NCBI GenBank assembly: GCA_002309155.1
Contig: DBXB01000030.1
Location: 20,312-28,462 of the forward strand
Length of the DNA: 8,151 nucleotides
Reading direction: 5' to 3'
Source: Bacteroidales bacterium UBA1223
GTDB taxonomy: Bacteria; Bacteroidota; Bacteroidia; Bacteroidales; P3
The position numbers were made by a program, and so were the translations under genes. Under the pieces are notes generated by a model, which was given only the letters and a program-made list of their open reading frames with translations, made no database searches and had not been told where the DNA came from. Shown here in pieces: positions 1 to 5,294 of the stretch (its first letter is position 1; each line of letters begins with the position of its first letter).

Positions 1-237
1 GGGGAGCCATACCATTTCAGCGGTTTTGGAGGCTTTCTTCAACTCGTTGACGAGTTTGTTCTTCTCCTCCGAGATTATATATTCGGGCTCGTAGTTGTTG
101 TCGATGTCAATGCTCATTTCTTTCTTTGCTAGATCGCGGATGTGTCCGTGACTTGACATTACGGTGTAGTCTTTGCCAAGGAATTTCTCGATGGTTTTGG
201 CTTTCGCCGGGGACTCTACTATTACAAGATTCTTCAT
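1..237 (-). CDS. topA: DNA topoisomerase I, N-terminal fragment (cut by window edge)
   Basis: This is the first 79 codons of a type IA DNA topoisomerase, which relaxes negative supercoils by nicking one strand and passing the other through. The product starts MKNLVIVESPAKAKTIEKFL and continues with YTVMSSHGHIRDL. That is the start of the Toprim domain, including the acidic residue E8 that corresponds to the catalytic Glu9 of the E. coli enzyme in the same IVESPAKAKTI context. The reading frame is open to base 1, so the rest of the Toprim domain, the active-site tyrosine region and the C-terminal zinc or basic repeats lie outside the window. The ATG at 235-237 is chosen because the family normally begins within a few residues of the LVIVESP strand. 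The region just upstream is almost pure A/T with no Shine-Dalgarno sequence. A promoter-like pair lies about 100 bp upstream. The family assignment is secure; only the full length is unknown. Confidence 0.96.
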   Translation of the reverse strand, partial: MKNLVIVESPAKAKTIEKFLGKDYTVMSSHGHIRDLAKKEMSIDIDNNYEPEYIISEEKNKLVNELKKASKTAEMVWLP

Positions 238-336
238 AATATAATAATAATGTACTATATAATATTTATTTATTGCTTTGTTGAATTATCTGACAATAAG
301 ACTGTTGGCGATTCGACGTTTTATTGTTGACTTTTG

Positions 337-369
337 CAAAATTATTATTTATTTTGAAATAATGGCAAA
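337..369 (-). promoter_or_regulatory. Bacteroidota-type promoter for topA (predicted)
   Basis: Read on the minus strand, a TTTG (366-369) is followed after 21 bp by TAATTTTG (337-344). These match the -33 TTTG and -7 TAnnTTTG elements of Bacteroides-type primary sigma factor promoters, with close to the usual spacing. Transcription would begin near 330, giving a leader of roughly 90 nt before the topA start codon. The match is by eye in A/T-rich DNA, where such motifs also arise by chance. Confidence 0.45.
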
Positions 370-441
370 ACTTTTGACTTTTTCTTTTATTCAATTTATT
401 AACGATTATAAAATAAAGTAAAACAATGGGAAGAAGAAAAC

Positions 442-589
442 GTGACTTGTGACCTGTGAATGGTGAATCGTGTGCTGTGGTTGGCGTGGCATAGCCTGCG
501 AGCACCGCAGAATAGATTAAATGTAGCGAGTCAGTTTGATGAGCCAATTGTGAATTGACAAATGAACTGCGTGGCCAATTTTCAATTTT
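442..589. repeat. Degenerate heptanucleotide repeat patch
   Basis: GTG recurs every 7 bp at 442, 449, 456, 463, 470 and 477, giving units GTGACTT, GTGACCT, GTGAATG, GTGAATC, GTGTGCT and GTGGTTG. Further right, the 7-bp rhythm reappears as CAATTGT-GAATTGA-CAAATGA (545-565) and as two perfect adjacent CAATTTT units (576-589). GCCAATTGTGAATT (543-556) and GCCAATTTTCAATT (574-587) are near-identical direct repeats, 12 of 14 bases alike. A short unique stretch with a small hairpin lies between the two repeat blocks. I recognise no named element. It may be the remains of slipped-strand heptamer expansion in non-coding DNA. Confidence 0.55.
496..510. other. Small hairpin within the heptamer repeat patch
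   Basis: CTGCG (496-500) and CGCAG (506-510) are perfect inverted repeats separated by AGCAC, giving a GC-rich 5-bp stem with a 5-nt loop. It is the only clear stem seen in the 609-bp spacer and sits between the two heptamer blocks. No U-run follows on either strand, so a terminator role is not supported. Confidence 0.3.
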
Positions 590-682
590 AACACCCCCTT
601 TAACTCCAATATCATTTTAGTAATAATAAAATAATAACCTGTTACTTTTTTACTTTGACTAATTATTTTATTTTCCAATTAA

Positions 683-714
683 TTTGTTTATATCAATTTA
701 TATAAGTATATTTG
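683..714 (+). promoter_or_regulatory. Bacteroidota-type promoter for the secreted-protein gene (predicted)
   Basis: TTTG (683-686) is followed after 20 bp by TATATTTG (707-714), a full match to the -33 TTTG / -7 TAnnTTTG pattern at the expected spacing. Transcription would start near 720, leaving an untranslated leader of about 125 nt before the ATG at 847. The leader contains a 22-codon open frame (762-830) and a weak ATCCA/TGGAT inverted repeat (797-817). The assignment is by motif only. Confidence 0.5.
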
Positions 715-846
715 CAAACATATACAATCAATCAATATTATTATTAACCATTAAATACCAAATGATTATGATTAAAATCGACAAGACTTTACGCAAATCC
801 ACAGCAAAGGTATGGATGTTTAGGTTTTGATATTAACCTAGTAATT

Positions 847-2301
847 ATGAGATTATCAATTCATATACAAGTTCTTCTGTTATCCTTTGTGCTCTGTTGT
901 TACTGGAACACTGTTTCGGCACAACGTATAATATACCCGGGAGACACAAATAGTGGCTATATTATTCCTTACTTTGACACTGTAAGACTTGATTGTGCAC
1001 CTATCTACCATGGTCGATTGGGAAATATGTTCCCCAGTCAGAAAGCTGGCTGTAAGATTTACGGTATTGCGACTGTAGTGCCCGAAATATATGCGACAGA
1101 TATAGGCACAATGGTTTGCCTATACAATATTGTAAATGGACAATTCCACAAAACAGATTCGTTGATTATTGACAGCTTGAGTCCCACATGTGGAATCCCT
1201 GTTACAATTAGATATAGTAACATTAATCAATTTTACTACAAAGACTCTCTTCTGCCTGTAATAGAGGCTTTTTTCGACCGAGGTTACAATATTGACGACA
1301 CCAGTTTTGGACTCGCAATAGGACCTGCCAGGCCCGAATGGGGTCATGAACATTATTTTAGACTTGCGGGAAGAACTGTGCAGATCTGGCCTATTAAAAG
1401 TTTGAATATGCCTTTTACGAACTATATAATATCCGAATATTTCTCTAGTAGTCAAATTCTCAAATCGCTTAATGCTGATAATTTATTATTTTGTCTTTTC
1501 CCCATAACTGACAGCATTCTGTGGGCGCGGCACCAACTGACAAAAAATTGCGGACACCTGACGGGCGCCACGGCCGACTATACCGATGTCCGCACCTTCA
1601 CCCTGCACTGGACAGACACGTCGACACACTGCCTCTACCAGATAGCCTACGGCGACGCTTCGCAACCCATGGACAGTTGGACTGTGGCTGAGACCTACGA
1701 CACGCTCTTCACCCTTGCCGGACTGAACTACGGCGAGAGAATGGCTTTCCGTGTTAGGGCGCAGTGTTGCTACTACGACACCCTCACCGTCTGGGTGCCG
1801 TGGACCGACACGGTGCAGTTCGAGAGACCATACGTCACCCTCACTCTGCACAGCAACAACCCGTTGTGGGGCGAGACATACGGCGGTGGAATATTTGAAG
1901 AGGGAGCCCTGGCCAATCCGCAGGCCGTGGCGGGCGAGGGATGCCGTTTTGTGGAATGGAGCGACGGCGACACCTCCGCCGCAAGAATAATAACCATGGA
2001 TAGAGACAGCGTACTTACAGCCATCTTTGACACAACCAGGGTGGATACTGATGATATCCATATTGCAGTAAAGGAACAAGCCGTGCTGCTTCCAAACCCC
2101 ACAGGAGGACACTTTACTGTTGTAACCACATCAACAATGGAGCTTGTGGCCATCTACGACATGAAAAGCAGATGTGTCAAGACCGTGGCTGTCAACGGCG
2201 ATGAGGTGCGGATAGATGTTGGCAGCCTTGCCTCCGGCACCTACACCGTAGTCATAACGACACACAGCGGGACTCTGACAAAGAGACTGACAAAAATGTG
2301 A
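847..2301 (+). CDS. Secreted multidomain protein with T9SS C-terminal sorting domain
   Basis: A 484-residue exported protein of unknown function. Residues 1-25 form a signal peptide with a hydrophobic core and a VSA|Q cleavage site. Residues about 26-235 match no family I can name and are probably beta-rich. Residues about 238-327 look like a fibronectin-III fold (FTLHW strand, YQIAYG, a LAGLNYGERMAFRVRAQC strand-turn-strand). Residues about 329-395 resemble a divergent InlB B-repeat (GGGIFEEG, CRFVEWSDGD, DSVLTAIFD). Residues about 405-484 carry the type A sorting signature of the type IX system: LLPNPTGG, VAIYD, then DVGSLASGTYTVVI and the KRLTKM end. Such domains direct passage through the outer membrane and usually cell-surface attachment, so this is probably a surface or released adhesin-like protein. 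No catalytic motif is visible. The gene stands alone and converges on hppA. Base composition changes abruptly near 1500-1530 (17 G+C in 1201-1260 against 39 in 1561-1620), just before the fibronectin-like region, which suggests mosaic origin. No Shine-Dalgarno precedes the ATG. The CDS call is firm and the function open. Confidence 0.88.
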   Translation: MRLSIHIQVLLLSFVLCCYWNTVSAQRIIYPGDTNSGYIIPYFDTVRLDCAPIYHGRLGNMFPSQKAGCKIYGIATVVPEIYATDIGTMVCLYNIVNGQFHKTDSLIIDSLSPTCGIPVTIRYSNINQFYYKDSLLPVIEAFFDRGYNIDDTSFGLAIGPARPEWGHEHYFRLAGRTVQIWPIKSLNMPFTNYIISEYFSSSQILKSLNADNLLFCLFPITDSILWARHQLTKNCGHLTGATADYTDVRTFTLHWTDTSTHCLYQIAYGDASQPMDSWTVAETYDTLFTLAGLNYGERMAFRVRAQCCYYDTLTVWVPWTDTVQFERPYVTLTLHSNNPLWGETYGGGIFEEGALANPQAVAGEGCRFVEWSDGDTSAARIITMDRDSVLTAIFDTTRVDTDDIHIAVKEQAVLLPNPTGGHFTVVTTSTMELVAIYDMKSRCVKTVAVNGDEVRIDVGSLASGTYTVVITTHSGTLTKRLTKM

Positions 2302-2444
2302 CAATACAGTGTAATGTACATAAATAATTTTTTTTGACATTTACGCCTGTTTATTTTATAGGACAATACATATTTCAGTCAATAGTAGGTGTGGTATATA
2401 CTAAATAAACCAATATCTGCTGATAATGATTGCTATAGGCAAGA

Positions 2445-2474
2445 GAAGAGCCACCGCACAGGCGGTGGCTCTTC
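2445..2474. terminator. Strong hairpin between convergent genes, probable terminator
   Basis: GAAGAGCCACCGC (2445-2457) pairs perfectly with GCGGTGGCTCTTC (2462-2474) across a 4-nt ACAG loop, a 13-bp GC-rich stem. It lies 143 bp past the stop of the secreted-protein gene and 53 bp past the stop of hppA, so it could serve either. The minus-strand exit (TCTCTTGCC) is slightly more U-rich than the plus-strand exit (GGTAAATAG), which favours hppA, but neither has a classic U-tract. Confidence 0.65.
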
Positions 2475-2492
2475 GGTAAATAGCAGTCGATA

Positions 2493-2517
2493 TGTGCCGT
2501 CAGAATGTGACGGCACA
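2493..2517 (-). terminator. Second hairpin just after hppA, probable terminator or 3'-end structure
   Basis: TGTGCCGTCA (2493-2502) and TGACGGCACA (2508-2517) are perfect inverted repeats around a 5-nt loop. The stem starts 10 nt beyond the hppA stop codon, so it would form at the 3' end of the hppA transcript. It is followed on the minus strand by TATCGACTGC rather than by a U-run. It could therefore be a weak terminator or a 3'-end protecting stem, with the 2445-2474 hairpin as a second stop. Confidence 0.5.
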
Positions 2518-2527
2518 GAAATGTATA

Positions 2528-4936
2528 TCAGCTGTTGATTCTCATTTTGTAGAATGAACGGTAGACGAAAATCAGAGCGATGAGGATAAATGCTATTCCA
2601 ATGTAGGGGGCTACAGCTTGGAATTTCTCGGCAATGGCAATCTCCATGGCAAGGACACCAAAGAGGGTGGTGAACTTGATAATGGGGTTGAGAGCCACTG
2701 AGCTGGTGTCTTTGAAAGGATCGCCTACAGTGTCTCCAACGACGCTTGCGTCGTGCAGAGGAGTGCCTTTGGCTTTAAGGTCAACCTCAACAACCTTCTT
2801 GGCGTTATCCCATGCACCACCGGCATTAGCCATGAAGACGGCCTGGAAGAGTCCGAAGACTGCGATGGAAATGAGGTAACTAACGAAGAGGCAAACAGCG
2901 TTCTCGCCACCGATACTGCCGGGAGATGAGATGCATGCGAATCCAAGGGCGAAGCAGAAGATGGCGATGAAGATATTGATCATGCCACGCTGAGCATAGT
3001 TGGTGCAGATCTTGACAACTTCCTGTGATTTCTCGGTGTCGGCTTTCTTAGGTGCGTTGGGGTCGAGTTTGATGTTGTTCTTGATGAACTCAACAGCACG
3101 GTTTGCACCGGTGGTGACAGCCTGCATGGAGGCTCCAGTGAACCAGAAGATGACACAACCGCCGAGGATGAATCCGAGGATGGAGTAGGGGTTGAGGAGG
3201 TTCAGGATGCTGGCGGGCTCGATGCCGAGAGCTTTCTGAATCATAAGGATGAGGGAGAATATCATCGTGGTGGCTCCTACGACAGCGGTACCGATGAGGA
3301 CGGGTTTGGCAGTGGCTTTGAAAGTGTTGCCGGCACCGTCATTGGCTTCGAGGTAATATTTAGCCTTTTCGAAGTCGGGGGTGAATCCGAATTCATCCTC
3401 TACCTCTTTGCGTGTCTTGTCGATGTCGTCCTCGATGAGGGAGAGCTCGTAGACTGACTGAGCGTTATCGGTAACGGGGCCGTAGCTGTCGACAGCGATG
3501 GTGACAGGACCCATACCAAGCATACCGAAGGCCACAAGACCGAAGGCGAAGATGGTAAAGTAAGGTCCGAAGACAGGCTCAATACCGAAGCCGTTGGCGG
3601 CCATATAGGCGATGAGCATCAGAACGAAGAATACCATGCCGGTCCAGAAAGAACCCATGTTACCGGCGACGAGTCCGCTGAGGATATTGAGGGAGGCACC
3701 GCCATGCTTGGAGGCTTCAACAACTTCGCCTACATGTTTAGATGTGGGCGAGGTGAAGAGTTTGGTGAATTCGGGAATAAGAGCAGCTCCAAGGGTTCCG
3801 CAGCTGATGATGATAGAGAGTGCAAGCCAGAGACCATTTACGATGGTGACATCGCGGAGGATAAAGTAGCTGGCAAGGAATGTGCCGCAGATGGAGAGTA
3901 TGGAGGTTATCCAGACGAGCGAGGTAAGAGGCTGCTCGAAGTTGATGTCGTCAGCTTTGCTGTATTTGGCTTTGGCGATGGCACCATTGATGTAGTAAGC
4001 GAGTACAGAGGCTATGATACCAAGGATACGCATTACGAAAATCCATACGAGGAGTTTCACTTGGATAGAGGGATCGGGAACAGCAAGAAGGATGAAGGAG
4101 ACGAGAGCGACGCCTGTGACACCGTAGGTCTCGAAACCGTCGGCGGTGGGTCCGATGCTGTCGCCGGCATTGTCACCGGTGCAGTCGGCGATGACGCCGG
4201 GGTTACGCGGGTCATCCTCGCCAATTTTGAAGACAACCTTCATGAGGTCGGATCCGATATCGGCGATCTTTGTGAAGATACCGCCGGCAATACGGAGGGC
4301 TGAAGCACCAAGGGACTCACCAATGGCGAAGCCCATGAAGCAGCTGCCAGCGAGGTCGCCGGGCATGCAGAGGAGGATGACAAGCATGAGGACGAGCTCA
4401 ACGCAGATAAGGACGATACCGATGCTCATACCTGCACGAAGAGGAATATTGAGCAGGTCGAGAGGACGACGGCGGAGGGAGGCGAATGCCATACGTGCGT
4501 TGGCGAGGGTGTTCATGCGAACACCGAACCAAGCCACGCCGTAACTGCCAAGGATACCGATAATGGTCCATGCGAGAACGAGGCAAACACCACCAATCTT
4601 CATATCACTGAGGACACCGAAATAGAGAGCGATGGCGGCACCAATGAAGAGGAAGAGAATGATGAGGAATTTACCTTGTTGTTTGAGGTAAGTGGAACAG
4701 GTTTTGAATATGACGTTGCCTATCTCAAGCATAGATTTGTGGGCTTTGAGTTTACGGACTTTACTGAATTGCCAGAATCCGAAAAGAAGACCCAGAGCCA
4801 CGATGAGGAAACCCCAATAAAGGATAGTCTTTTCAGGGGCGTCGGTCCATGTTGCAGGCATTTGCAGGTCGGCTTCGCTTGCAAAGCTAAGCGCGGGAAG
4901 TGCAAGAATTGATAATGATGTTAAAAATTTCTTCAT
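2528..4936 (-). CDS. hppA: Membrane-bound ion-translocating pyrophosphatase
   Basis: An integral membrane enzyme that couples hydrolysis of pyrophosphate to phosphate with pumping of H+ and/or Na+ out of the cytoplasm. The 802 residues contain many hydrophobic helices. The catalytic centre is seen in [12 protein letters not shown] (240-251) with D251, D255 and D259 in the DxxxDxxxD pattern, in [12 protein letters not shown] (481-492), and in the C-terminal GGAWDNAKK (706-714) and [14 protein letters not shown] (732-745). All the expected acidic and lysine clusters appear intact. K540 (GNTFKA) occupies the position where lysine replaces the K+ requirement in K+-independent enzymes. The wording around the first loop ([18 protein letters not shown]) and [10 protein letters not shown] differs from the common H+-PPase form ([25 protein letters not shown]). 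That suggests a divergent subfamily, so the pumped ion cannot be stated. Residues 1-19 resemble a cleavable signal peptide (LSFA|S) ahead of the first membrane helix. The gene follows atpC by 51 bp with no recognisable promoter, so co-transcription with atpD-atpC is likely. Two hairpins follow its stop codon. Confidence 0.96.
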   Translation of the reverse strand: [802 protein letters not shown]

Positions 4937-4987
4937 AAGATATAGTTTTTTACTTTATTGTTTCTGTGATTAAATGTACGTTGCTGT

Positions 4988-5224
4988 TCATTGTACGAGG
5001 ATGAGAATATCGTTCTGCTGCCCTTTGACCACGCCGGCATTGATGTCGAAGGTCTTCTCCTCATTGCCGTCGGTGATGATCCGGATACGACCCTGGGCAA
5101 GACTGGAGATGATGGGGGCGTGGTTTTCGAGAAGTTCGAAGAGTCCATTGGTGCCGGGCAACTGGATGAGAGTTGCGGCGCCTTCGTAGAGTGTTGAGTC
5201 AGGTTTGATGATTTTGACGTTCAT
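4988..5224 (-). CDS. atpC: F1F0 ATP synthase epsilon subunit, short form
   Basis: A 78-residue F1 epsilon subunit, part of the central stalk that links the rotating ring of F0 to the catalytic head of F1. The sequence shows the typical N-terminal beta-sandwich: a first strand MNVKIIKPDSTLYEG, then TNGLFELLENHAPIISSLAQGRIRI and FDINAGVVKGQQNDILILV. The fold ends where the helical C-terminal domain would begin. The E. coli protein is about 139 residues long and its two C-terminal helices inhibit ATP hydrolysis. They are absent here, as in other Bacteroidota epsilon subunits I know of, so this is more likely the lineage form than a truncation. The TGA stop is followed by the 51-bp gap to hppA. 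The gene lies 70 bp after atpD, with a repeat-rich spacer between them and an A/T-rich start region lacking a Shine-Dalgarno sequence. Co-transcription with atpD is expected. Confidence 0.93.
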   Translation of the reverse strand: MNVKIIKPDSTLYEGAATLIQLPGTNGLFELLENHAPIISSLAQGRIRIITDGNEEKTFDINAGVVKGQQNDILILVQ

Positions 5225-5226
5225 TA

Positions 5227-5294
5227 GTTTAAAGGTTTAAAAGTTTAAAGGATGACGATTACTTAAATCTTTTTAACTTTTAATCTTTTCAACT
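5227..5294. repeat. Tandem octamers and A/T-rich inverted repeat in the atpD-atpC spacer
   Basis: Three contiguous 8-bp units, GTTTAAAG (5227-5234), GTTTAAAA (5235-5242) and GTTTAAAG (5243-5250), lie immediately before the atpC start on the opposite strand. The rest of the spacer (about 5262-5294) is a related run of CTT/TTAA/CTTTT words. It is roughly complementary to the octamers, so the mRNA between atpD and atpC could fold into an A/U-rich imperfect hairpin. Each octamer is also close to self-complementary through TTTAAA. The function is unknown. It could set the translation ratio of the two subunits or be neutral simple-sequence DNA. Confidence 0.6.

Larger units (their letters stand above)
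238..846. other. Divergent intergenic region between topA and the secreted-protein gene
   Basis: This is a 609-bp spacer without a credible protein gene. It is A/T-rich at both ends and more mixed in the middle. From left to right it holds a topA promoter-like pair (337-369, minus strand), a patch of degenerate 7-bp-period repeats with a small hairpin (442-589), a promoter-like pair for the rightward gene (683-714), and about 125 bp of putative 5' leader before the ATG at 847. A 93-codon minus-strand frame at 266-547 runs through the repeat patch and across the topA promoter-like site. Its translation is low in complexity and has no recognisable domain, so I do not call it a gene. Confidence 0.6.

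Noticed and set aside
266..547. 93-codon minus-strand open frame in the topA upstream spacer
   Set aside because: It runs through the heptamer repeats and across the topA promoter-like site. Its product is low in complexity (K/N/Q-rich tail) with no domain.
442..589. CRISPR array
   Set aside because: The repeats are 7 bp long and contiguous without unique spacers, and no cas gene is present.
847..906. Lipoprotein signal (Cys17/Cys18 after FVL) in the secreted protein
   Set aside because: The residue before the first cysteine is Leu rather than Gly, Ala or Ser, and a better signal peptidase I site (VSA|Q) follows at residue 25.
1486..2112. 208-codon minus-strand open frame opposite the secreted-protein gene
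   Set aside because: It lies within the GC-rich half of a well-supported plus-strand gene with a signal peptide and sorting domain. Its translation has no recognisable fold and is explained as an antisense shadow.
2302..2340. Run of eight T at 2328-2335 as an intrinsic terminator for the secreted-protein gene
   Set aside because: Only a 4-bp TGTA/TACA stem precedes it, too weak to call. The strong hairpin at 2445-2474 is a better candidate.
3704..4303. 199-codon plus-strand open frame opposite hppA, rich in Asp, Gly and Glu
   Set aside because: The composition is what antisense reading of the hydrophobic pyrophosphatase gene gives. The opposite strand encodes intact catalytic motifs over the same bases.
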